The notes below the pieces were generated by a model that worked only from the letters and a program-made list of their open reading frames with translations, had not been told where the DNA came from and ran no database searches. A program made the position numbers and the translations under genes. Source: Thalassobaculum litoreum DSM 18839 (GTDB lineage: Bacteria; Pseudomonadota; Alphaproteobacteria; Thalassobaculales; Thalassobaculaceae). From it: a stretch of 64,000 bases of DNA. This document shows positions 48,138 through 58,000 of this stretch, piece by piece. The first letter of the stretch is position 1. Each line of letters starts with the position of its first letter. The stretch lies in NCBI RefSeq assembly GCF_900102465.1, contig NZ_FNBW01000010.1, forward strand, positions 62,001 to 126,000, in the 5' to 3' direction.

Positions 48138-49679
48138 ATGATCCGTTCCCTGCGCAACCTGATCCGCCTGCTGCGGATCGCCTGGGTCCTGGCCCGGCAC
48201 GGCGTGTTCGAGCCGCTGGAGACCGTGGCGGAGGCGCCGACCGTCTCGGGCCTCGCCCGTCTGGCCCGGCACCTGCGCAGCCCATCGGTCACCGGCCGCT
48301 GGGGCCAGCGGCTGGCCTCCGCGCTCACCCAGCTCGGGCCCACCTTCATTAAGCTCGGCCAGTCCATGGCCACCCGCGCCGATCTCATCGGCGAGCAGGC
48401 GTCGGAGGATCTGACCCAGCTCCAGGACCGCCTGCCGCCCTTCGACGAGACCGTCGCGCGCCAGACCCTGGAATACGAACTCGAGGCGCCGGTGGCGGCG
48501 CTGTTCGCGGAGTTCGAGACCAGCCCGATCGCCGCCGCCTCCATCGCCCAGGTGCACCGCGCCGTCACCACCGACGGCCGCCGGGTCGCGGTGAAGATCC
48601 TGCGCCCGGGCATCGAGGTGGCGGTCGCCCGCGACCTGGACCTGTTCTCCTGGATCGCCGAGACCCTGCAGCGCCACCTGCCCTGGTCCCACCGCTTCAA
48701 GCCGGTCGACACCGTCGAAGTGTTCCGCGAGACGGTCGAGATCGAGATGGACCTGCGCCTGGAGGCCGCCGCGGCGGTGGAACTGGCGGAGAACTTCATC
48801 GGCGACGACAGCTTCGCCGTGGCCGAGGTGGATTGGGACCGCACCACCCGCCGGGTCTTCACCAATGCCTGGATCGACGGCTTCCGCATCGACGACACCG
48901 AGGCGCTGGCCAAGGCCGGCCTCGACCCGACGGTGCTTCTGGCCCGCTCGGCGGCGGTGTTCTTCAACCAGGTGTTCCGCGACGGCTTCTTCCACGCCGA
49001 CATGCATCCCGGCAACATGCTGGTGACCCCGGACGGCGTGCTGATGCCGGTGGATTTCGGCATCATGGGCCGACTCGACCTGGAGACCCGCTACTACCTC
49101 GCCGACACCCTGACCGGCTTCCTGCTCGGCAACTGGCGCTCTGTCGCCGAGGTGCATTTCCGCATGGGCATGGTGCCGGCCAACAAGTCGATCGACCTGT
49201 TCACCCAGGCGGTGCGCTCGATCGGCGAGCCGCTGATGGACAAGCCGCTGAACGAGGTCTCCGTCGCCAAGCTGCTGGGTCAGGTGCTGCGCATCGCCGA
49301 GACCTTCGCCATGGAGGCGCAGCCCCAGCTGCTGCTGCTGCACAAGACCATGGTGGTGTCCGAGGGCGTGGGTCGGCGGCTGAACCCGAACGTCAACATG
49401 TGGGAGATGGCGCGGCCGCTGATCGAGGACTGGATGCGCGAGAACCGCGGGCCGGAGGCGCGCCTCGCCCGGGCCGGTGCGGATATCCTGCGCGGCGTCG
49501 AGCGCCTGCCCTCGCTGATCCGCCACGCCGACATGGCGTTGAGCCATGTGGAGAAGGGCGGTCTGCGGCTGCATCCGGACACGGTGCGGCTCATGGCGCG
49601 GGAGCGGGCGCGGCGGGCTTATTGGCCGGTCGGCGTCGCCCTGGCGCTCGGCCTGCTCTTCGGCATGATGCTGTCCTGA
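48138..49679 (+). CDS. ubiB: Ubiquinone biosynthesis kinase-like protein UbiB
   Basis: An ABC1/ADCK-family atypical kinase needed for ubiquinone synthesis. 513 residues from the ATG at 48138 (the longer frame overlaps ubiE). The signature KxGQ motif is FIKLGQSMATRAD, the Ala-rich loop is IAAASIAQVHRAV, VAVKILRPG holds the Lys, and the catalytic loop is FFHADMHPGNMLV followed by DFGIMG. A C-terminal pair of membrane helices ends at YWPVGVALALGLLFGMMLS. It follows ubiE; the NUDIX gene starts 19 bp on. Confidence 0.94.
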   Translation: MIRSLRNLIRLLRIAWVLARHGVFEPLETVAEAPTVSGLARLARHLRSPSVTGRWGQRLASALTQLGPTFIKLGQSMATRADLIGEQASEDLTQLQDRLPPFDETVARQTLEYELEAPVAALFAEFETSPIAAASIAQVHRAVTTDGRRVAVKILRPGIEVAVARDLDLFSWIAETLQRHLPWSHRFKPVDTVEVFRETVEIEMDLRLEAAAAVELAENFIGDDSFAVAEVDWDRTTRRVFTNAWIDGFRIDDTEALAKAGLDPTVLLARSAAVFFNQVFRDGFFHADMHPGNMLVTPDGVLMPVDFGIMGRLDLETRYYLADTLTGFLLGNWRSVAEVHFRMGMVPANKSIDLFTQAVRSIGEPLMDKPLNEVSVAKLLGQVLRIAETFAMEAQPQLLLLHKTMVVSEGVGRRLNPNVNMWEMARPLIEDWMRENRGPEARLARAGADILRGVERLPSLIRHADMALSHVEKGGLRLHPDTVRLMARERARRAYWPVGVALALGLLFGMMLS

Positions 49680-49698
49680 ACCCCGGCGTCCGAGTTCC

Positions 49699-50604
49699 AT
49701 GGCCTTCCTCGACCATATCCGCTTCTGCAACGCCTACGACCTGAAGGATTTCGTGCCGTTCCGCGTGGGCCAGGCCCGGGTCGGCCTGATGCGCCGGGGC
49801 CTGTCGCTGGAGCTGCGCCGGTTCGGCGGCCTGTTCCACGTGTTCGAGGACCTGGTCCATCTCGACCCGCGCCTGACCACCTACGCAGACCGTACCAAGG
49901 CAGTGGACGAGGCCCTGTCGGCCCTGTCCGAGGACGGGCTGCTGCCCCGGCTGCGCGGCGAGAAATATCCGGTGATGGAGCGGCTCTCGGACGATCCGGT
50001 GTTCGAGATCGACCGGGCGGCGGCGACCGCCTTCGGCATCATCAACCGCGGCTTCCATCTGAACGGCGTGGTCGGCGAGGGCGACGCGGCGCGCATGTGG
50101 GTGGCGCGCCGGGCCTGGGACAAGAGCACCTATCCGGGCAGCCTCGACAACATCGTCGCCGGCGGCCATCCGGTCGGTTACGGCCCGCAGGAGAACCTGA
50201 TCAAGGAATGCGCCGAGGAGGCCGGCATCGCCGAGCCTCTCGCCCGCCAGGCGGTGGCGACGGGAATGGTCTCCTACACCATGGAGGTGGACGACGGCGG
50301 CCCGTCCAGCACCGGCGGCGAGATGGGCGGCGGCCTGCGGCGTCACGCCTTCTGGGTCTACGACCTGGTCCTGCCGGAGGACTTCACCCCGCGGCCGGTG
50401 GATGGCGAGGTCGCCGAATTCATGCTGATGCCCTGGCGGGAGGTGGCCTCGATCGTCGAGCGCGGCGTGGTCCAGGGGCCGGCGGGGTTCAAGTACAATT
50501 GCAACCTGGTGGTGATCGACTGGCTGCTCCGCACGGGCCGCATCGATCCGGACCACCCGGACTACCTGGAGCTCTGCACCGGCCTGCACGCGGTGTTTCC
50601 GTAG
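49699..50604 (+). CDS. NUDIX hydrolase with N-terminal DUF4743 domain
   Basis: A 301-residue protein. The N-terminal half (about 1-125) is DUF4743-like: FLDHIRFCNAYDL...FRVGQARVG...YADRTKAVDEAL. The NUDIX box is GGHPVGYGPQENLIKECAEEAGI, with the REx2EExGU pattern altered at the first Arg (IKECAEEAGI), so it is a variant. This two-domain arrangement resembles plant/fungal TPK-linked NUDIX proteins that act on oxidised thiamine compounds; applying that here is inference. Probably in an operon with ubiE-ubiB. Confidence 0.8.
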   Translation: MAFLDHIRFCNAYDLKDFVPFRVGQARVGLMRRGLSLELRRFGGLFHVFEDLVHLDPRLTTYADRTKAVDEALSALSEDGLLPRLRGEKYPVMERLSDDPVFEIDRAAATAFGIINRGFHLNGVVGEGDAARMWVARRAWDKSTYPGSLDNIVAGGHPVGYGPQENLIKECAEEAGIAEPLARQAVATGMVSYTMEVDDGGPSSTGGEMGGGLRRHAFWVYDLVLPEDFTPRPVDGEVAEFMLMPWREVASIVERGVVQGPAGFKYNCNLVVIDWLLRTGRIDPDHPDYLELCTGLHAVFP

Positions 50605-50642
50605 GGGACCGGGGGCCCGCTCCGCCTTATCCCCCCCTTCCT

Positions 50643-50755
50643 CACTCCCCGGACCTCTTCCGGGGCGATCCGGAGAGCAGGCGTGGAGGTTCATTCCAAA
50701 TTACCCGGCGCCCGTCCAAGCTGATCGGACTACCCCGGAATACATCCCGGGAGTG
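50643..50755. repeat. Bipartite palindromic intergenic repeat, copy B
   Basis: Left arm 50643-50667 (CACTCCCCGGACC...) and right arm 50731-50755 (TACCCCGGAATACATCCCGG...) are inverted relative to each other and match copies A and C. The 63-bp spacer resembles that of copy C. It lies between convergent NUDIX and gluQRS genes. Confidence 0.8.
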
Positions 50756-50772
50756 CGTGAGGGTGCGGGGCC

Positions 50773-51627
50773 TTAAAAGCCCATCCGCTTGCGCACCTCC
50801 GCCGGACTCACCCCGCTCTCCCGCAGTGCCTTCAAGGTCAGCGACCGGTCGCGTTTGGCGAAGCGACGGCCGGTTGCCGGGTCCACCAGCAGCGGATGAT
50901 GCGCATACTCCGGCACCGGCAGGTCCAGCAGCGCCTGGAGCAGGCGGTGGACATGGCTCGCCTGGAACAGGTCCTCGCCCCGTGTCACCAGCGTCACGCC
51001 CTGCAGCGCATCGTCCACCGTCACCGCCAGATGGTAGGACGTCGCCGCGTCCTTGCGGGCCAGCACCACGTCGCCGAACACCTCCGGCCGGGCCGGCTGC
51101 TCGCCATGGGTCCGGTCACGCCAGCTCAGCGGCCCCGCCCGGCGAACCGCCTCGGCCATGCGCAGGCGCAGGGCATAGGGCTCGCCGGCCGCCTCGCGCC
51201 GGGCGCGTTCGTCTTCCGGCATCAGCGCGTCCGTGTCGGTCACCGCCGGACCGTCCGGCCCCATCATCGGCCGGTTGTGCGGCGCCGACAGGGCGTCGTC
51301 CAACTCCTTGCGGGAGTGGAAGCACTTGTAGAGCAGCCCCATCGCCTCCAGCCGGTCCAGGGCGGCGCGGTAGTCGTCCATATGGTCCGACTGGCGGCGC
51401 ACCGGCCGCTCCCAATCCAGCCCCAGCCAGGACAGATCCTCCAGGATGGCCGCCTCGAACTCCGGCCGGCAGCGGGTGACGTCGATATCCTCGATGCGGA
51501 CCAGGAACCGGCCCCCGGCCGTCCGGTCTGTGAACTGACCGGCGAAGGACGCCGCCTGCAGCGCCGAATAGGCGTGGCCCAGATGCAGCAGGCCGGTCGG
51601 GCTCGGGGCAAAGCGGGTGGTGGTCAT
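50773..51627 (-). CDS. gluQRS: Glutamyl-Q tRNA(Asp) synthetase
   Basis: A paralogue of glutamyl-tRNA synthetase lacking the anticodon domain; it glutamylates queuosine 34 of tRNA(Asp). 284 residues. TRFAPSPTGLLHLGHAYSA has the HIGH motif and FAKRDRSLTL the KMSKS-like motif. EDIDVTR and SYHLAVTVDDALQGVTLVTRGEDLF fit. The Cys-rich zinc insertion of the E. coli type is reduced to KCFHSRKEL, so the zinc site may be absent. It is divergent from the esterase gene by 52 bp. Confidence 0.9.
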   Translation of the reverse strand: MTTTRFAPSPTGLLHLGHAYSALQAASFAGQFTDRTAGGRFLVRIEDIDVTRCRPEFEAAILEDLSWLGLDWERPVRRQSDHMDDYRAALDRLEAMGLLYKCFHSRKELDDALSAPHNRPMMGPDGPAVTDTDALMPEDERARREAAGEPYALRLRMAEAVRRAGPLSWRDRTHGEQPARPEVFGDVVLARKDAATSYHLAVTVDDALQGVTLVTRGEDLFQASHVHRLLQALLDLPVPEYAHHPLLVDPATGRRFAKRDRSLTLKALRESGVSPAEVRKRMGF

Positions 51628-51679
51628 GACGGCTCGGTACCGCTAGGGTCTCGCCCGGTCAACTGAAGGAAAGACGGCC

Positions 51680-52348
51680 ATGGCGGAGACTCAGGCAACA
51701 GAGCTGGACGGCCCCCGGTTCGGACCGGCGACCGGCGGCGAGGCGGACGCCCTTGTGGTGATGCTGCACGGCCTGGGAGCGGACGGGAACGACCTGATCG
51801 GCATCGCCCCGGTCTGGGCGCGCGAGATGGGCTCGGTCGCCTTCGCCTCGCCCAACGCGCCCTATCCCTGCGACATGGCCCCGTTCGGCCGCCAGTGGTT
51901 CAGCCTGCAGAGCCGCGATCCGGCCGACATGCTGGCCGGCATCCGCGGCGCCGCGCCGATGCTCAACGCCTTTCTCGACGCCGAGCTGGCGCGTCTCGGC
52001 CTCGGCGCCGACAAGCTGGCGCTGGTCGGGTTCAGCCAGGGTACCATGATGTCGCTCTATACCGCCCTGCGCCGGCCGGCGCCGGTCGCCGGAATCGTCG
52101 GCTATTCCGGCGCGCTGATCGCCGGCGATCTGCCGGACGATCCGGTCACCGCCAAACCGCCGGTCCTGCTGGTCCACGGCACGGCGGACGAGGTCGTGCC
52201 CTTCGGCGCGATGGAGGCGGCCCAGACCGGGCTCACAGCCGCCGGAGTGGCCGTCGAATCGATCGCGCGGCCGGGTCTCGGCCATGGAATCGACGAGGTC
52301 GGGCTCGGGGCCGGGGCGGCGTTTCTGCGGAGAGTTCTTGGGGTTTGA
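51680..52348 (+). CDS. Carboxylesterase/phospholipase family hydrolase
   Basis: A 222-residue alpha/beta hydrolase of the phospholipase/carboxylesterase (acyl-protein thioesterase-like) family. VVMLHGLGADGNDLIGI is the oxyanion motif, GFSQGTMMSLYTAL the nucleophile Ser, LLVHGTADEVVPF the Asp and RPGLGHGIDE the His. A GGAAAG signal precedes the ATG. The family prefers short-chain esters or lysophospholipids. It stands alone, divergent from gluQRS. Confidence 0.85.
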   Translation: MAETQATELDGPRFGPATGGEADALVVMLHGLGADGNDLIGIAPVWAREMGSVAFASPNAPYPCDMAPFGRQWFSLQSRDPADMLAGIRGAAPMLNAFLDAELARLGLGADKLALVGFSQGTMMSLYTALRRPAPVAGIVGYSGALIAGDLPDDPVTAKPPVLLVHGTADEVVPFGAMEAAQTGLTAAGVAVESIARPGLGHGIDEVGLGAGAAFLRRVLGV

Positions 52349-52578
52349 CCGACCCCCGCGATGGGCCTTGCGGGGACCATAAAACTGTAACAACATATAG
52401 ATATATAACGCCTCGAAGCCTGGCACGAACTCCCCACTAAATGGGCGGTCACTGCGATGCGAAGCGACTGGGACGACAAGATGTTGTGGCAAAACATGCA
52501 GCAAAGCGCTGCGTGGCATGCCGCTGCTCTCCCTAGTCGCGCGCCGCGTGCCCTGCCGAGAAATCGGAGGAGCACGCG

Positions 52579-53187
52579 GTGACGGGGCCGGACGCAGCAC
52601 CCGCGCTCGTCCTCAATGCCGATTTCCGGCCGCTCTCCTATTTTCCGTTGTCGCTCTGGTGCTGGCAGGATGCCGTCAAGGCGGTGTTCCTCGACCGGGT
52701 GAACATCGTCTCCGAGTACGACACGACCGTGCGCAGCCCGAGCTTCGAGATGCGGCTGCCCAGCGTGATCGCGCTGAAGGAATACGTGCACCAGTCGCGC
52801 CGTCCGGCCTTCACCCGGTTCAACGTGTTCCTGCGTGACCGTTTCTCCTGCCAGTACTGCGCCGACCGCTTCCCGACCCAGGAGCTGACCTTCGATCACG
52901 TCATCCCGCGCTCGCGCGGGGGGCGGACGAGCTGGGAGAACGTGGTCACCGCCTGCGGCGCCTGCAATCTGGTGAAGGGCAACCACATGCCGCGCGATAT
53001 CGGCATGATCCCGATCACCGCGCCGAAACAGCCCACCGCCTACGAGCTGCAGCAGAGCGGCCGCGGCTTCCCGCCGAACTACCTGCATGAGAGCTGGCGG
53101 GACTACCTGTACTGGGACATCGAGCTCGACCACGACGACGCGCCCGAGGGCCTCACCCGGATCACGGCGACCTCGCCGGCGTTCTGA
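52579..53187 (+). CDS. HNH endonuclease family protein
   Basis: A 202-residue protein starting at GTG 52579 with GGAGG about 8 bp upstream. It begins ALVLNADFRPLSYFPLSLWCWQDAVKAVFLDRV, then the HNH domain CQYCADRFPTQELTFDHVIPRSRGGRTSWENVVTACGACNLVKGN, with two CxxC zinc pairs (CQYC and CGAC) and the catalytic His. This long HNH family with an N-terminal strand domain is widespread in alphaproteobacteria with no proven target. The AT-rich 230-bp gap upstream probably holds its promoter. Confidence 0.85.
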   Translation: MTGPDAAPALVLNADFRPLSYFPLSLWCWQDAVKAVFLDRVNIVSEYDTTVRSPSFEMRLPSVIALKEYVHQSRRPAFTRFNVFLRDRFSCQYCADRFPTQELTFDHVIPRSRGGRTSWENVVTACGACNLVKGNHMPRDIGMIPITAPKQPTAYELQQSGRGFPPNYLHESWRDYLYWDIELDHDDAPEGLTRITATSPAF

Positions 53188-53227
53188 GAGCCTCTCTTCC
53201 TCCCACCCTTCTCACACTCCCCTCACA

Positions 53228-53340
53228 CACTCCCCGGACTTGTTCCGGGGCGAGCCCAAGTGGAATGCGGCGCGTTTCACGCCGATTCCCGAGCTCCCGC
53301 CCAAGCGTCGCCGCTTACCCCGGAATGAATCCGGGGAGTG
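53228..53340. repeat. Bipartite palindromic intergenic repeat, copy C
   Basis: Left arm 53228-53252 (CACTCCCCGGACTTGTTCC...) and right arm 53316-53340 (TACCCCGGAATGAATCC...) form inverted palindromes with a 63-bp spacer. Same family as 719-817 and 50643-50755. It lies between convergent HNH and UMF1 genes. Confidence 0.8.
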
Positions 53341-53363
53341 TATTTGGTGGAGAGGAAAGCCCC

Positions 53364-54623
53364 CTACCGCTCCTCGCGCACCGTGGTGAGCAGCGCGAGG
53401 CCGGCCACCAGGAACAGCACGATCGTCGCCATCCCCGCCCGCTGGCTGTCGAAGGCCAGCGTCGCCCAGCCCAGCAGCAGCGGGCCGGCGAAGTTCGTCG
53501 CCTTACCGGAAAGAGCGAACAGACCGAACATCTCGGCGCGCTGATCCGGCGGGGCGAGCTTGGCCATGTAGGTGCGCGAGGCCGCCTGGGCCGGGCCCAT
53601 GAAGGTCCCCAGCGCCATGCCGATCCCCCAGAACCAGGTCTTGTCCGGCGCCAGCAGGGCCGCCACTCCGAACAGCACCAGCCCGATCAGCGCCAGGAAG
53701 ATCGTGCGCTTCGGCCCGATCCGGTCGTCGAGCCAGCCGAAGGCGGCCGCCCCGATGCCGGCGGTCACGTTCAGCGAGATGCCGAAAATGATGATCTCGT
53801 CGAACGCCATGCCGAAGGTGCCGGCGGCGTAGATCCCGCCGAAGGTGAACAGGGTGGTCAGCCCGTCGGCATACAGCATCCGCGCCACCAGGAACCGGGT
53901 CACCGGCTGGGACCAGCGCAGGCGGCGCAGGGTGGTCCAGATCCGCTTCAGCCCGTCGCCCACCGCCTCGTCCAGCGCCTCGTTCTCCCGCAGCCGGGAT
54001 TCCGGCACGAACAGAAGCAACGGCAGGGAGAAGACCGCGAACCAGACCGCCACCAGGATGAAGGTCGCGCGCACCGGCTCCTCGGCCTCGGTGCCCATGC
54101 CGAAGGGTGGCGGATCGGCCTGGATGAAGCCGAACAGCGCCACCACCAGGCAGGCGAGCCCGCCGAAATAGCCGAGCCCCCAGCCCAGCCCGCTGACCCG
54201 GCCGATCTTGTCGGGCGGCGCCACCTCCGCCAGCATCGCGTTGTAGAAGATCGTTGCGAATTCGAAACCGAGCGTGGCGACGATCACCAGCGCCAGGGCC
54301 CGGGTGATGAAGGACGGATCGGGCTCCACGGTCCACAGCGCCGCCGACGCCACGATGCAGACCAGGGAGAACACCGCGAGCCAGGGCTTGCGCTTGCCGG
54401 TGCGGTCGGCGATCGCCCCCAGCACGGGGCTCAGCAGGGCGATGCAGACGGCGGCGATGGCCGTCGCGTTGCCCCACAGGAAGGTGCCCGTGGTTTCGTC
54501 CGGCGCCACCGCCTTGGTGAAATAGGCGGCGAAGACGAAGGTGGAGATCACCGTCGGAAACGCCGAATTCGCCCAGTCGTACAGGCACCAGCCGATGACC
54601 GGCGCACGCGGGAGGCGGCTCAT
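53364..54623 (-). CDS. UMF1-family MFS transporter
   Basis: A 419-residue inner-membrane protein with about 12 helices. It begins RAPVIGWCLYDWANSAFPTVISTFVFAAYFTKAV, the signature of the UMF1 (vacuole effluxer Atg22-like) branch. Its family-typical GWGLGYFGGL and RTYMAKLAPPDQRAEMFGLFALSGK are present. The substrate is unknown; amino-acid efflux is suggested for yeast Atg22. The ATG at 54623 overlaps the upstream gene's stop (ATGA, 54620-54623), so it is the last gene of the glutamate dehydrogenase operon. Confidence 0.88.
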   Translation of the reverse strand: MSRLPRAPVIGWCLYDWANSAFPTVISTFVFAAYFTKAVAPDETTGTFLWGNATAIAAVCIALLSPVLGAIADRTGKRKPWLAVFSLVCIVASAALWTVEPDPSFITRALALVIVATLGFEFATIFYNAMLAEVAPPDKIGRVSGLGWGLGYFGGLACLVVALFGFIQADPPPFGMGTEAEEPVRATFILVAVWFAVFSLPLLLFVPESRLRENEALDEAVGDGLKRIWTTLRRLRWSQPVTRFLVARMLYADGLTTLFTFGGIYAAGTFGMAFDEIIIFGISLNVTAGIGAAAFGWLDDRIGPKRTIFLALIGLVLFGVAALLAPDKTWFWGIGMALGTFMGPAQAASRTYMAKLAPPDQRAEMFGLFALSGKATNFAGPLLLGWATLAFDSQRAGMATIVLFLVAGLALLTTVREER

Positions 54624-55054
54624 CTCATTCCCAGCCAATCCTCGGCGTCCTCGACGGAGAAAAAGATTCGGAACACGGACCCCGGATAGTCGAAGCTGAC
54701 CGCCCGGGCGAGCTTGGTCAATAGGGTGTCGCGCAGCACGATCGCCACCCGGGTGCCGGCGTCGCGCCCCATGGCGAAGCGCTTCCAGGCGCTCGACACG
54801 TCGCGCAGGCCGCGCCAGCCGTATTTCCCCTCGCCGGTCAGCTCGCGGGCGTCCACCAGGGTGGCGCAGTCGAGCACCTCGGGGTGGCGGTGCCAGATCT
54901 CCGGGACGCCGTTGGACAGATCGTCATCGGTCACCCCACCGCACAGACGGATGATCAGGACCAGCCGGCGATAGTCGACCTCCCACGAGATCCGGCCGCC
55001 GGGAACCTCGCCCGTGGCCACGCTCGCCGGATGCGCCGTACCCTCCGGGCTCAT
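54620..55054 (-). CDS. SpoIIAA/STAS-like small protein
   Basis: A 144-residue protein from the ATG at 55054, whose start overlaps the gdh stop (ATGA). The longer frame into gdh is a shadow. The pattern ISWEVDYRRLVLIIRLCGGVTDDDLSNGVPEI, LDCATLVDARELTGEGKYGWRGLRDVSSAWKRFA, GTRVAIVLRDTLLTKLARAVSF and VFRIFFSVEDAEDWL resembles the SpoIIAA-like/STAS fold, in which the last helix follows SVEDAEDWL. The function is unknown. Its tight overlap on both sides suggests a role in regulating or sensing alongside glutamate dehydrogenase or the transporter. Confidence 0.65.
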   Translation of the reverse strand: MSPEGTAHPASVATGEVPGGRISWEVDYRRLVLIIRLCGGVTDDDLSNGVPEIWHRHPEVLDCATLVDARELTGEGKYGWRGLRDVSSAWKRFAMGRDAGTRVAIVLRDTLLTKLARAVSFDYPGSVFRIFFSVEDAEDWLGMR

Positions 55055-58000
55055 CGCGACAGCAGCGCCCGCATCTGGCCGTTGGCCACGGCAAGCATGG
55101 CCAGATCGACATGGTCGGCGGAGCGGATGTCGTCGAGCAGCCGGTCCGCCCGATCCACATCGTCCACGCGGTCGGCGCTCCAGGCGGTGATGGCGGCATC
55201 GGTGGCGGCGACGTCGCCGTTGCCGACGGCCGCAGTGTCGGCAGCCGCAGTGTCGGCCACCGCAGTGTCGGGGGCCTTCTTGCCCGTCGCCTTCTTGGGT
55301 TTCGTACCCGATCCGCCGCCGCCCGCATCCACATGGCCGAGCACGTGCTGCGCCAGCTGGCTCTGGTGCTGGTAGAAATCGTCCACCAGGGCGTTGACCG
55401 CCAGCTTCTGCCAATAGGTATCGGCCGCCAGTTCCGAGGCCCGGTCACGCAGCCAGTCGAGCGAGAAGCGCGCACCGACCTTGAAGTAGACGATGGCGAC
55501 CGTCCGCACCTCGGATTTCGAGGCGAGGGCGAGCCGGACCACGTCGCAGGCCGAGGACAGGGCCTCCAGGGACGCAATCTCGTGGGCGAGGTCCTTTGGC
55601 ACGCCCTTCTCCTCTAGCTCGGAACAGACCAGCCTCAGGTCGTCGCGCTCAACATCGCCAATGACCTCGACGAGGCAGCCCTTCAGGGCGCTGACGCCGG
55701 GCTCGAACTCGTTGACGTGGCTGGCGATGTCGAGCGGACGGCGGCCGTTGCGCAGGAACCACAGGGTCTCGCGCTCGACCAGCCGCTGGATGTCCAGCAG
55801 CATCCGGGTCTGCAGGGCGGCCGGCACCTTGTTGTCCAGGGCCTCGATGGCGTCCCAAAGCCCGCGCAGTCCGAACACGTCGCGCACGACGGTATAGGCG
55901 CGGGCGATCTCCGCCGGCTTCGCGCCGGTCTGCTCGTGCAGGGTGTTGAGGAAGGTCGCCCCGACCCGGTTGATCATCGAGTTGGTGACCGTGGTGGCGA
56001 TGATCTCCCGACGCAGGCGATGCTCCGTGATCGCCTTGCCGTGCTTGGCGCGCAGCCGCTCCGGGAAGTACAGCGCCAGATCCTCGGCCAGGGCCGGGTC
56101 GTCCGGCAGGTCGCTGTCCAGCAGGTCGTCGTACAGCTCCATCTTGGCATAGGCCAGCAGGACGGCCAGTTCCGGACGGGTCAGTCCCTTGCCGGCGGTC
56201 ACCCGGTCGGCGATGGCCTCGTCGTCCGGCAGGAACTCGATGCGCCGGTTCAGCTTCAGATGGCCGCGCTCCAGTTCCCGCATCAGCCGGCTCTGGGCAT
56301 CGATCAGCGACAGCCCCTTGTGGGAGGCGATGGAGAGCGCCTGGGTCTGGTCGTAATTGTCCGCCAGCACCAGCTCGGCCACGTCGTCGGTCATCGCCTC
56401 CAGCAGCTTGTCGCGCTGCTTCAGGGTCATGTCGCCGTCGGACACGATCGCGCCGAGCAGGACCTTGATGTTGACCTCGTGGTCGGAGCAGTCGACGCCG
56501 GCGGAGTTGTCGATGGCGTCGGTGTTCAGCTTCACGCCCCGCAGCGCCGCCTCGATCCGGCCGCGCTGGGTGACGCCGAGATTGGCGCCCTCGCCCAGCA
56601 CCTTGGCGCCGATCTCCTTGGCGTCGATCCGCACCGGGTCGTTCGCCCGGTCGCCGACATCGGCGTTGCTCTCGCGCTCGGACTTGATGTAGGTGCCGAT
56701 CCCGCCGAACCAGAGCAGATCCACATCGGCCTTCAGCATGGCGCGGATCAGCTCGCTCGGCGGTACCGAATCCTCGGTCATGCCGAACGCCTTCTTGATC
56801 TCCGGGCTCAGCTTGATCGACTTGGCCGAGCGGTCGAACACGCCGCCGCCCTTGGAGATCAGCTTGGCGTTGTAGTCGGACCAGCTCGAGCGCGGCAGCT
56901 CGAACAGCCGCTGGCGCTCCTTGAAGCTCCTGGCCGTATCCGGGTCCGGATCGACGAAGATGTGCAGGTGGTTGAACGCGCCGACCAGGCGGATGTGCTT
57001 GGACAGCAGCATGCCGTTGCCGAACACGTCGCCCGACATGTCGCCGCAGCCGACGACCGTGAAGTCCTCGCTCTGGGTGTTGTGGCCGAGCTCGCGGAAA
57101 TGCCGCTTCACGCTCTCCCAGGCACCGCGGGCGGTGATGCCCATCTTCTTGTGGTCGTAGCCGGCCGAGCCGCCCGACGCGAAGGCGTCGTCCAGCCAGA
57201 AGCCGTAATCCTGGGACACGCCGTTGGCGATGTCGGAGAAGGTCGCCGTGCCCTTGTCGGCGGCCACCACCAGATAGGGGTCGTCGCCGTCGTAGCGCAC
57301 CACATGCCTGGGCGGAATGATGTCGGGGCCGGAGATGTTGTCGGTGATGTCGAGCATCCCGCGCATCAGCGTCTTGTAGCACTCGATCCCCTCGGCCTGG
57401 ACCTCCTCGCGGGTGCCGCCGACCGGCGGGCGCTTGACCACGAAGCCGCCCTTGGAGCCGACCGGCACAATGACCGCGTTCTTGACCTGCTGGGCCTTCA
57501 TCAGCCCGAGGATCTCGGTGCGGAAGTCCTCGCGCCGGTCGGACCAGCGAATGCCGCCGCGCGCCACCTTGCCGCCGCGCAGATGGATGGCCTCGACCCG
57601 CGGACTGTAGACCCAGATCTCCACCATGGGGCGCGGCAGGGGCAGGTCCTGAAGCGACTGGCTGTCCAGCTTGAAGGAGGTGTAGCTCTTCGGCTCGCCG
57701 TCCTCGCCCATCTGGTAGAAGTTGGTGCGCAGGGTGCTGCGGATCAGGTTCAGGAACCGGCGCAGGATGCGGTCCTGGTCCAGGTTGGCCACGTCGTCGA
57801 GGGCGGAATGGATCTTGTCCTCGAGCCCCTCGACCGCCTTCGTCCGGTCCTGTTCGGCCGCCGGATCGAAGCGGGCGGCGAACAGCTTCACCAGCAGACG
57901 CGCGATCGGCGCATAGGCCAGCAGCGTCTCCTCCATGTAGTCCTGGGAGAAGGTGAAGGCCGCCTGGCGCAGGTATTTGGCGTAGGCGCGGATGACGGTG

